Shown here: positions 35,957 through 45,036 of the stretch, piece by piece | Layout of the letters: each line of letters opens with the position of its first letter | Numbering within the stretch: the first letter of the stretch is position 1 | Source of the DNA: Primula veris | Taxonomy: Eukaryota; Streptophyta; Magnoliopsida; Ericales; Primulaceae | Assembly (NCBI GenBank): GCA_963682055.1 | Contig: OY821745.1 | Span: forward strand, 30,439,342-30,503,341 | Direction: 5' to 3' | Length of the DNA stretch: 64,000 nt | Notes under the pieces: generated by a model | What the model saw: only the letters and a program-made list of their open reading frames with translations | Told to the model about the DNA's origin: nothing | Database searches by the model: none | Made by a program: the position numbers and the translations under genes

Positions 35957-38900
35957 TTATTCCTGTCGGTATGACGGTATGACGGCCTCAACACCGTATG
36001 CTAAGCTAAACGGGGTTTCCTTGGTGCCCGTCTTGGGTGTAGTTCGGCACGACCATAAAACGTTGAGTAGCCGCTCGGGCCACCTCCCCTTTGCCTGTTC
36101 AAGGGTGGTCTTGATGCCGTCTAATATTGTTCGGTTTGACACTTCGGCCTGCCCGTTCCCTTGTGGGTATGTCGGCGTCGAATAGAATTTTCGGATACCG
36201 AGTTCCTCGTACCACAGCTGTAAATTGGCATCTTTGAACTGGGTTCCGTTGTCGGCGACTATAGCGTACGGTATTCCGAACCTAGTTATGATGTATTCCC
36301 AAATAAATTGTTTGACGTTGCTGGCTTTGATTTCTCGGAGGGGTTTAGCTTCGACCCATTTGGTGAAATAATCAGTCGCAACGATCAGATATTCCACATT
36401 CCCAGGTGCTCTTGGGAGTTTACCGACCAAATCGATTGCCCATTGAGCGAACGGCCATGGTGCTGATACCGAGGTCATCATAGATGAAGGGAGCCGTGGT
36501 ATCTTGGCGAATCGTTGGCACTTGTCGCATCGTTGGACGTATGCATCGGCGTCTCGCTTGATATAGGGCCACCAGTATCCTTGGGTCACTGCCTTGTTTG
36601 CAAGGGATCGCCCTTTGATGTGTGCTCCGCAAGATCCTTCGTGGATTTCTTCCAAGACCGGCAGTTGTAGCTCGGTCGGGACGCACAGTAGATGTGGTCC
36701 CTGGTAACTGGATTTATATAGTTTATCGTCCTCGGATAGCCAGAAGCGAGGAGCTTTTCTTGTAATTTTCAGCGCTTTTATCTTGTCGACCGGAAGCGTT
36801 CCATTTCGCAGATAATGGGTCATGTCCTCCATCCATCCTAGTTCGTACTGTATCGATGTCACCCGGTTTACCCTTTTTATTATGCTCGGGGTCGGCAGTA
36901 GTTCCACTGTGATCGACCGGGTGTCGGTCAATGTTAGTGTCGAGGCTAGGGTGGCCAATGCATCGGCATGTGCATTCTCGGTGCGATTGATTCTTACTAA
37001 CTCGCACTGTTCGAATGTGGCCATCAAGCTTTGGACTTTTTCTTGGTTGAGGATCATTCTATCGTCTTTCGCTTGGTACTCGCCGATGGCTTGATTGACG
37101 ATGAGCATGGAGTCTGAGCTTGCAATTAAGTGGGAGCATCCGAGGGACCGGGAAATAAGCATGCCATTTATCATGGCCTCGTACTCTGCCTCATTGTTGG
37201 TAGCTCGGAAGCCCAGTTTTATGCTTTTCTCGATGATTGCTCCCTCTCTAGACTTTAGGACGATCCCTGCTCCTGATCCGTCCTTGGTGGCTGATCCGTC
37301 GACATGTATCTGCCAGTGTGATTGGGGAAAGAGTGCCAAAGGCTCGTCATAGCCTTCGGTGAATTCTGCGACGAAATCGGCCAGGACTTGTCCCTTTATG
37401 GCATGGCGGGGTGCGAACTCGATATGAAATTGGGATAGCTCGACCCCCCAGGCGGCGACTCGGCCGCTAATGTCCGTCCGTCGAAGTGACTCTTTAATAT
37501 GAAACTTTGTATATACCCGGACCTGATGAGCTATGAAATAGTGTGGCAACTTCCTGGTTGCGACGACCAATGCCAGGCACAGCTTTTCCAAGGGTAGATA
37601 ACGTGTTTCGGCTTCGACCAGAGTCTTGCTGACGAAGTAGATCGGAAATTGTTCGCGACCTTCTTCTCTTAGGATGACCGCGCTCACAGCTGTAGCAGAG
37701 ACTGCTAGGTAGCATGCCAGAATGTCTCCTTTGTTCGGCCTTACTAGCAGTGGCAATGTCCTCAAGTACTCTTTGAGATTGTTGAATGAAGCTTCACATT
37801 CCAGGTCCCAGACGAATTTTCTATCCTTCTTGAGTGATTCGAAAAATGGCCGTCCCTTATCTGCGGATCGGCTAATGAACCTGCTCAGCGCGACCATCAT
37901 TCCCGTGAGCTCTTGTACCTGTTTCTTATTCTTGGGCGCTGCTAGGTTTCGTAGAGCCGTTATTTGATCGGGATTAGCCTCTATTCCTCGTCGGCTAACC
38001 ATATGTCCCAAGAATTTCCCTTTGCTGATGCCAAATGCACACTTGCTCGCATTGAGTTTCAGTTTGTGCTCGCCCAGCGTTCGGAAAACGTTCCTGATAT
38101 CCTGAAGGTGGGATGTGGCTCTTTCGCTTTTGACGACCATGTCGTCTATGTATACCTCCATTGTTTTCCCTATATGATCTCGACATACCCTTGTTATCAT
38201 CCTTTGGTATGTTGCTCCTGCATTGCGTAGGCCGAACGGCATTACCGTATAGCAATAATTTCCCAAAGGTGAGATAAACGAAGTCTTTTCTTGATCTTCG
38301 CGGGCGAGGGGAATTTGATGGTATCCTGAGTACGCGTCAAGGAAGGTCATCCGTTCTGCTCCCGCTGTTGCGTCCACCAGTTGATCGATCCTTGGAAGGG
38401 GAAAGTGGTCCCTCGGGCAGGCTTTGTTGAGGTTGGTGAAGTCTATACAGACTCTCTCCTTCCCGTTCTTCTTAGGGACGACGACCGGGTTGGACAACCA
38501 TTTTGGATAGTAAACCTCCCTTATGGCTCCAGCCTCCAATAGCTTTTGTACTTCAGCGATTATAGCTGCTCTGTGCTGTACAGAGACTTTTCTGCCCCTC
38601 TGTGCTATTGGCTTGTACTCGGCGTTTACACTTAGGTGGTGGCATGCTGTATTGGGGTCTAGGCCCGGCATGTCTTTAGGACTCCAGGCGAATTTATCAA
38701 TGTTGCTGAAAAGGAACGCTTCTAACTCCTCGGATTCCCTTTTTGGAAGGTTATCGCCGAGGAGGAAATAGTGCTCCTCGTCCATATCCGGGATATACAC
38801 CTTCCTAAGTGTCTCTCCTACTTGTTCTTCGACAACCCTTTCGGCTTTGGATATTTGGCTGATCAGCTTCTTTGTGCTGGTGGGTTGTTCCACAGTGCTT

Positions 38901-41503
38901 CGTTGTTGTTGGAGAGTCGCGGTGATGTCCTCGCAGCGTCTTGAATCTTCTTGACATCCTCTGGCGGTCTTGATCGCCCCCCTATCATTCGGGTATTTGA
39001 CCTTTTGGTGATAGGTCGAGGGTATGGCCTTCATGGCATGTAACCATGGTCGGCCCAATATTGCGTTGTGCCCGGAGTGGTCGTCGACCACTAAGAACTC
39101 CACGGGAACCGACATGGACCCTGTTGTGACATTGAGGACAATCTTACCCAAAGGTTTGGTCGTTTCGGAGATGAATCCGATCAATGTGACATCGGTAGGC
39201 TGAAGATCTTGCAGCTTGAGTTCCATCTTGTCGAAGAGCTCCTTGTACATGATATCACAAGAGGCTCCTAGGTCGACAAGTACCCTGCTGACTGTGTCTA
39301 GGCCGATTTGAACACGGAGGTTAATGGCGTCTCCGTGGGGGTAAATCACCCCTTCTTCGTCAAGATCCGAGAAAGAAATGGGCGGATGTCGTCGTGGAGT
39401 GCATTGTCGTTTAGAGGGCGACGCCTGTGATGTCTTGGCTACTTGGCCAAAGTGGGCCAGCTGCCGTTGTCGTGATCGTTCCCCGCCTGGGCCCTTGGGT
39501 CGTGACATATGAACGACGTTGATCGTTTTGCCTTGCCGGTTGTCAGATCCCTCGATGGCCAGTTGCTTGCCTTTATTCCCAGCTCCTTTGATGAACTTGG
39601 CTAGGTATCCTGCATCGCCCCACTGGTTCATTCTCAATCGTAGGTTACGGCAATGCTCAGTGAGATGGCCGTGATCCTCGTGATATGCGCAGAAGAGCTT
39701 GGAATCTCTCTGACTGGGGGGAGAGATGATCGGTTGTGGTCGGGAATACCAACTTTCCCTGCATATATCCTTGAGGATATCTTCAGCAGACAGGTTGAAA
39801 GTGTATCGCAGATCGACCGGTCCGAAAGTGTTTCGGTGTTCCCTCTCTTGGGGCCGAACCTGCTGAAATGGCTTGGGTGGCATCGGGTAGGCGAGCTGGA
39901 GCGGTTTATGTTCGTTGGTCGGTGGTGGGTATGCGATCTGGAGCGGTTTGGGCTCTAGTGCTCGTGGTCGCTCTCCCCTGCTATGGACCTCGGGCTCTTT
40001 GCCCTTTCTGGTCGGTTGGAATGCTTCTCCCTGGTTATTTCTAACTCTTTTGCGACCCACCTGTGCCTCGCGGACCGATTCTCTTCTCGGTAGAGTCCGG
40101 TTGAGGAAACGCAATTCGTCGTTTTTATCGGTGAGGTGGGTACAATAGGCTAGCAGGGAATCAGTGGTTGGGAAGTTTTTGCCTATGAACTTCCTTCTCG
40201 CCCAATAGCCATTAGGGATGGAATTGATAAAGTTTTGGATGGCTATATTATTGGCATATCGTGGAATCTGGTTTGCTACGTCGATAAAACGTATGCAGTA
40301 ATCGTTGAGCCTTTCATTTGGCATCATCGTCATTTTAAGAAGGGTTTCGATGCTAACCTTCTTTTTCCGATGAGCAGCGTATCGGGTGGAGTACGCTCTT
40401 AGCAGTTCTGCCCAGTTTCTAATGGAGCCCCGTGGTAAGTTATGATACCATGACGAAGCCTCTTGACCCAAGCTGTTTTTGAAAAATTTGCACATCAGTG
40501 CATGGTCATCACTCCACAGTTCCATCTTCGTCTTGTAGTGTCTCAGATGGTCGATAGGGCAACTCTTCCCGTCATAGAGCCTGAATTCGGGGATGACGAA
40601 TCCCATAGGATTGCGGTACCGCGTGATCTGTTCAGCACACGGGGTTTCTTGGCATACGTTCCAAGCCTGTTGGAACACGTCATCCGTGACTTGGTAGGGG
40701 GGAGGGTATCCTCCCTGATGTGGTGGTGGGCCATATCCCTCCCCGATCCTGTATTCGGGATATCTATCGTCCTTCGTGTTTGTGTGGACACGTTCCATAT
40801 GAGTGTTCGGATGGACGATAGTTATTGGGACATTGCCCCCTTGGTGGGGGACTCTTGTATCGGGTCGCCGACCCGCTGCCTCCAGGGCCGCCCTGTAGGC
40901 AGAATCTTCCTCTTCATGGCGTGGGTCTTTGTCGGGTTGGATAACTGGCAATACGATGCCGGCCGCTGTCATGGCCGTCATGCATGCCGCCAGCTGAGCT
41001 TGTAGCTGGGTGTAGTTCCTTTCATCGGCTAATGGAACGACATGTTGTACCTCCACTGTGGGTGGTGTAATCATCCTCGGAGAATTAGTCGGCAGTCGGG
41101 GCGACTGTCCGAGTACATGATCCTCGGGCATACCAAACTGACGGGCCTCGTCCGTTTGTAAACGAGCACCGGAGTTGACCGAGGCCGTAGGCAATGGGAC
41201 TCTTGAGCTCGGCCCTGCTTGGGACCCGGTTAAGCGTCTTCGTGCACGCCTTAATACGGGCACGTCTTGTTCGTCCTCCGAGGACGAAAGGTGTTCGTCG
41301 ACAATCCCTTCGATGAAATGTCGGGGTGGTTCGACCGGTTGTTCTTGGTTGACGTAGGAGGTTATTGGTTGGTTTCCGGATTGGATAGCTTCATATCTGT
41401 CGCGGATAGCGAGTAGATCGTCGAGGTCTTGTTGGCTAATTTGCGTGTTTTGGTTATTGGTCTCTACTATCTCGGGATGGGTTTCCTCTACATTGGTAAC
41501 CAT
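35957..41503 (-). CDS. gag-pol: Gag-pol polyprotein of the Tat-like element
   Basis: One uninterrupted frame of 1848 codons. The Gag domain lies at about residues 310-430, with a zinc-knuckle-like CAYHEDHGHLTEHC at about 605-625. An aspartic protease site, VLVDLGASCDIMY, lies at about 740. The reverse transcriptase has VCIDFTNLNKACPRDHFP and the catalytic YIDDMVV at about 1117, followed by RNase H. A second, archaeal-type RNase H (WQIHVDGSATKDGSGAGIVL) begins at about 1397. Integrase has a His-His-Cys-Cys zinc region and a D,D,E core (WAIDLVG; VADNGTQF at about 1750; NGQAEVSNR). Gag, protease and polymerase are fused without a stop, as usual for Tat. The frame ends just after the integrase core (SLAYGVEAVIP), so the usual C-terminal integrase domain is missing. 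The stop follows an 8-bp direct duplication at 35967-35982. Confidence 0.93.
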   Translation of the reverse strand: MVTNVEETHPEIVETNNQNTQISQQDLDDLLAIRDRYEAIQSGNQPITSYVNQEQPVEPPRHFIEGIVDEHLSSSEDEQDVPVLRRARRRLTGSQAGPSSRVPLPTASVNSGARLQTDEARQFGMPEDHVLGQSPRLPTNSPRMITPPTVEVQHVVPLADERNYTQLQAQLAACMTAMTAAGIVLPVIQPDKDPRHEEEDSAYRAALEAAGRRPDTRVPHQGGNVPITIVHPNTHMERVHTNTKDDRYPEYRIGEGYGPPPHQGGYPPPYQVTDDVFQQAWNVCQETPCAEQITRYRNPMGFVIPEFRLYDGKSCPIDHLRHYKTKMELWSDDHALMCKFFKNSLGQEASSWYHNLPRGSIRNWAELLRAYSTRYAAHRKKKVSIETLLKMTMMPNERLNDYCIRFIDVANQIPRYANNIAIQNFINSIPNGYWARRKFIGKNFPTTDSLLAYCTHLTDKNDELRFLNRTLPRRESVREAQVGRKRVRNNQGEAFQPTRKGKEPEVHSRGERPRALEPKPLQIAYPPPTNEHKPLQLAYPMPPKPFQQVRPQEREHRNTFGPVDLRYTFNLSAEDILKDICRESWYSRPQPIISPPSQRDSKLFCAYHEDHGHLTEHCRNLRLRMNQWGDAGYLAKFIKGAGNKGKQLAIEGSDNRQGKTINVVHMSRPKGPGGERSRQRQLAHFGQVAKTSQASPSKRQCTPRRHPPISFSDLDEEGVIYPHGDAINLRVQIGLDTVSRVLVDLGASCDIMYKELFDKMELKLQDLQPTDVTLIGFISETTKPLGKIVLNVTTGSMSVPVEFLVVDDHSGHNAILGRPWLHAMKAIPSTYHQKVKYPNDRGAIKTARGCQEDSRRCEDITATLQQQRSTVEQPTSTKKLISQISKAERVVEEQVGETLRKVYIPDMDEEHYFLLGDNLPKRESEELEAFLFSNIDKFAWSPKDMPGLDPNTACHHLSVNAEYKPIAQRGRKVSVQHRAAIIAEVQKLLEAGAIREVYYPKWLSNPVVVPKKNGKERVCIDFTNLNKACPRDHFPLPRIDQLVDATAGAERMTFLDAYSGYHQIPLAREDQEKTSFISPLGNYCYTVMPFGLRNAGATYQRMITRVCRDHIGKTMEVYIDDMVVKSERATSHLQDIRNVFRTLGEHKLKLNASKCAFGISKGKFLGHMVSRRGIEANPDQITALRNLAAPKNKKQVQELTGMMVALSRFISRSADKGRPFFESLKKDRKFVWDLECEASFNNLKEYLRTLPLLVRPNKGDILACYLAVSATAVSAVILREEGREQFPIYFVSKTLVEAETRYLPLEKLCLALVVATRKLPHYFIAHQVRVYTKFHIKESLRRTDISGRVAAWGVELSQFHIEFAPRHAIKGQVLADFVAEFTEGYDEPLALFPQSHWQIHVDGSATKDGSGAGIVLKSREGAIIEKSIKLGFRATNNEAEYEAMINGMLISRSLGCSHLIASSDSMLIVNQAIGEYQAKDDRMILNQEKVQSLMATFEQCELVRINRTENAHADALATLASTLTLTDTRSITVELLPTPSIIKRVNRVTSIQYELGWMEDMTHYLRNGTLPVDKIKALKITRKAPRFWLSEDDKLYKSSYQGPHLLCVPTELQLPVLEEIHEGSCGAHIKGRSLANKAVTQGYWWPYIKRDADAYVQRCDKCQRFAKIPRLPSSMMTSVSAPWPFAQWAIDLVGKLPRAPGNVEYLIVATDYFTKWVEAKPLREIKASNVKQFIWEYIITRFGIPYAIVADNGTQFKDANLQLWYEELGIRKFYSTPTYPQGNGQAEVSNRTILDGIKTTLEQAKGRWPERLLNVLWSCRTTPKTGTKETPFSLAYGVEAVIPSYRQE

Positions 41504-41560
41504 TGTCGCTCGTCTGGCAGAGTATTGGTATTCGAATTCTAAACTAGTTGGGAACTAGAT

Positions 41561-41580
41561 GATTCCCGGAGACGGCGCCA
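41561..41580 (-). promoter_or_regulatory. Primer binding site (tRNA-Asp-like)
   Basis: On the minus strand, 2 nt after the 5' LTR, the sequence is TGGCGCCGTCTCCGGGAATC. I match about 17 of 20 bases to the complement of the 3' end of plant tRNA-Asp(GUC), which starts with the TGG complement of CCA. Confidence 0.75.
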
Positions 41581-41582
41581 TT

Positions 41583-42151
41583 TGATAAAGCCATAACTTT
41601 GGTCGGTCGCGTTAGGCTTTTCAATAATGATATAATGATAAATCAACCGTGAATAAATGATACTTCCTGATCTTTATTATTGCTCGGATTATTGTCCTTG
41701 TTCGGACTATTACATTTGCTCGGATTAGTATTTCGGTTTTACAATTATGCTCGATATAACTATTTAATCTCTCGTCTTGATCTTTCTCCTCTTTTATTTG
41801 GTGCTCGGCTGTCTTTTCTCGGTTTATTTCTCGAAGTGATATGCTTTGGTTAGTTTCTCTCTTTTCTTAACTTCTCTCTATATTTTTTGGATAGATTTTC
41901 TGGTCCTTTTCTAGGAGGGGTAGCTGGCTATTTATAGGCAACTGCGCCTTCTAGGATATTGACAAATGTCTTCATCCCAGGGGTTTTTCAGACAAGGGTC
42001 CCCCTTTGATTGGGCTTGGGCTTTTGGGTAGTAGCACCTCAATTCCTATAAAAAGTATGAGATGACCCATTTAAGCGTTGGATACCCAGTTATAAAGTGG
42101 GCTGATTATGACCCGAATAAGATATTCGGGTCTAATTTTTATGTTCTATCA
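41583..42151 (-). repeat. 5' LTR (element orientation)
   Basis: 569 bp, TG...CA ends on both strands, followed by the target duplication GTTAC at 42152-42156. In element orientation it begins TGATAGAACATAAAAATT. It is identical by eye to the other LTR except for three positions (GGTCGG, TATTTGG and CCCGAAT here against GATCGG, TATTCGG and CCCAAAT). Confidence 0.96.
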
Positions 42152-42156
42152 GTTAC

Positions 42157-43624
42157 TTAGTTGGATTTGAGTATTAAAAATTAAAATAAGACAATTGAAA
42201 ACAATATAAGCTAAAAACTATAAAATTGGTAAGTAAATTTCAGATTATATAAGTCTATATGATAAAAAAGATTTTTTTTTTTAAAAAGAGAGACTTAATC
42301 TGATATCGATTAAATTGTGTATCATATGTCTGACTAAGATGATGTATTTTTCTAAACAAATTATTTGTTTTAGATCTATCCCAACTCAAACCTCTAAACT
42401 TGTCCTTAGTTTTACGTGATGATAATGTAAATCTGTTTTTTTTTTTTTTTTTGCCTTTTAAAAATTAATTTGTAATATATTCATATTTTTATAATTTATT
42501 TTAATTTTCCCATAGTTTTTGGCCTTTTAATGCATTTTGGTTGGTGATCCCGCGTGATCCTATGTACGCCCGATTCTGTCTGATCATGTGTGACTTTATA
42601 TGTGTGATCTTATTTGATAATGTGTCCGTATGATCCCGTGTGATCACCGATTTGAATTTTCTAATTTTACGTGTTTTCTTTTAAATATTTTTTAGACATT
42701 TTTTTAATGTATTTTGTAGTGTGATCATATATGATACTATTTGATCAAGTGTAATCCCGCTTGATATTGTGTGATCATGTATCCGACCTGTTCGTTTGTA
42801 ATCTTGCTTAATCTGTGTACAATTTTTGAAATTTGAAAATCATATTTTTTTTTTGTCGTTTCTTTGATGTAAATTGGTTTGTGATACTGTTTGAATGTGT
42901 GAGACACTATTTAATCCTTTATAATATTGTATCCGTCCGATTTTGTGTGATCGTGTCTAATAACGTGCGATCATATGTTCACCTAGTTTTGTATTCAAAT
43001 TTTTAGTTAAATAACTAGTTTAAAGTTCAATTGCATTGTCACACAGATATATCATTTTTAGGATACATATATTGATAGTTCAATACCCATGTCCTAATGA
43101 TAAAACCAAAGAAAGGCATAAGTTATAACATTTACTTTAAGTAAATGAACAATGAAGTTAATTATAGGTATAAGAATAAATTCATTAACCAAAGGTGCGC
43201 AACCATCGTTGTCCCACTAGGTATTATTTTTCTTATATTCTCTCATTGTCGGTGTATTTCTTTTGTCCAATCAGGCTATTAAACGACACCATGTCTTGTT
43301 GTCAAATAAAATCATTAAATTATTATTTTTTTATAATTTTTTGATTAATATTTAAATTTAGAATAATTTTCATTAGGATTTTATAATTTTATTATTTGGT
43401 TTTTTTTATTATGTTGTAATATTTGTTTTTAATTTATCAAATAGTAATTTATCTAAATAAATAAAAAAATAGTTATTGAAAAAATGGGACTTTACATTCT
43501 CCCTTACCACAAATGGACGGCACAAAATGGGACCCAAGAGTCGTGACAAATAAGAAAATAATATTTGGTTCTTTGTTACAATTTCACTTACTTGACTTTT
43601 ATACGATGACCGAGGACGTGTTTA
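42157..43624. other. AT-rich DNA right of the retrotransposon
   Basis: No gene. Contains a cluster of TGTGATC/GTGATCC words (about 42540-42990) listed separately. Confidence 0.5.
42540..42990 (+). repeat. Cluster of TGTGATC-type words
   Basis: More than a dozen TG(T/A)GATC, GTGATCC, TTGATAATGTG and similar words occur with AT-rich gaps, some in runs (GTGATCCCGCGTGATCC). It looks like a decayed short tandem array. Confidence 0.55.
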
Positions 43625-43818
43625 TATTTGCGATTTTGCACAAACAAGGTCCTCATTGTTCACGACTTTTTCCATGTTAAGATTAAATAGGCACATATAA
43701 GCATTAAGATGTCTCTCTATTCATCAAGATGTTAAGTACTAATGAAGTAGCTTAATATTTAGGGAACATTGGCTTGTTGTATTTTGTTTTATCAATTTTT
43801 ATTTTGTGCTTTCATGCA

Positions 43819-43820
<2 letters not shown>

Positions 43821-43864
<44 letters not shown>
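43821..43864. repeat. (AT)n microsatellite
   Basis: About 22 AT units in copy B of the segmental duplication. Copy A has only GATAGATA at the corresponding place (about 19913). Confidence 0.95.
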
Positions 43865-43867
<3 letters not shown>

Positions 43868-45036
43868 TACCCATAGTAATAATTGGTCTAAGGAGATTAA
43901 ATTGATGAACTAAAAACTACTTTTACTTTTATATATTGAAAGAGAGATCCAAATCAGGATGTCATTTTCTTGTTCCGTAATGGGTCTCTTAAATCTTTTA
44001 AGGTTTATGCTCGATCCCAATAAAGTGAAACATACTTGCGGGAAATAAAAAAGTGGAACATCTAGAAAAAAGAACAAACCTAGTTTTAGAACCCTCTCTT
44101 AGCTTTCGATATATGTATACGAAGAGATTTAATGGGTTTTTCTTGTGCAGTCAATCAATTAAACGGCACAAAATCCCGTTTTCAAAAATAAATATTCAAT
44201 TGTTATTTGTTTTTTTCAAATTTTGATTAATAATTAAATTTAGAATAGTATCCACTAGAGTTTTATATTTTTATTTGAGTTTTTATTGTGTTGTAAAATT
44301 TGTTTTTAATTTATTAAATCCTAATTTGTCTAATATATAATAAAAATTAAATTAGTTATTGAAAATGTATCATTTAACTATTTATTTTTTTATCTAATGG
44401 TTGCAAAAGTGACTAGACATTATATAATCTAACTCAATGACCGTACAAAATAAGAACCCATATTTGATTAGTAGTTTTGAGGAGGAATAAGAAAACAAAA
44501 AAAAAAGACTTGCTTATTAAGTATATATATTTTCAATGCATAATCTTATCGAGACGAATACGAATACATTTAATACAGTTTTTTTTTGGTTTTTTTTTCT
44601 AAATCAATCTATATTGGGCTTGTAATGCTACTTTTATGTAATTTGGAATAATCGTGTCACATTTTCAAATATTGATATGGAGAAATTTATTTAAAATAAA
44701 TACTATTTTTTTTAAAAATGTTGACCGAAAAATGAGGGCACTCTATGCCTCGAACGTGAGCCCAATTCACTGGGTTTAATCTCAAAAAACAACACATTGT
44801 CCAAATTAAGGCTATAACCATCTTTCCTAAGCTGGTATTAATCTTATTAGAAAGTAAAAGGACCATATAATACTTTTTATAAAAATATGAAACTTCATTT
44901 CGTAAATAACAGTACAACACTATAGTCCCATTCCCATACATTTTGGTCGTAATACAGATATATAGAACCAAAGTCGAATGCTATCATTATACATATCCAT
45001 TTTCTTCATTTTAGAGAAAGAAAAAGAAGAGAGAAA

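Larger units (their letters stand above)
26276..42151 (-). mobile_element. Tat-lineage Ty3/Gypsy LTR retrotransposon with antisense ORF array
   Basis: A complete element of 15,876 bp on the minus strand. The 569-bp LTRs (26276-26844 and 41583-42151) begin TG and end CA, and the target duplication is GTTAC (26271-26275 and 42152-42156). The 5' LTR in element orientation is the right-hand one. Next to it is a primer site complementary to the tRNA-Asp 3' end, then a single gag-pol frame (41503-35957). Between pol and the 3' LTR are about 9 kb with plus-strand frames. The second (archaeal-type) RNase H after the RT/RNase H, the single gag-pol frame and the long 3' region point to the Tat group (relatives of Retand, Ogre, RIRE2 and Grande). 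Three LTR differences by eye indicate a recent insertion. Confidence 0.93.

Noticed and set aside
36420..40791. Many plus-strand and other-frame ORFs over gag-pol
   Set aside because: They are shadows of the intact minus-strand polyprotein. Unlike the ORFs at 27-36 kb, they overlap a conserved coding frame and lack signals of their own.
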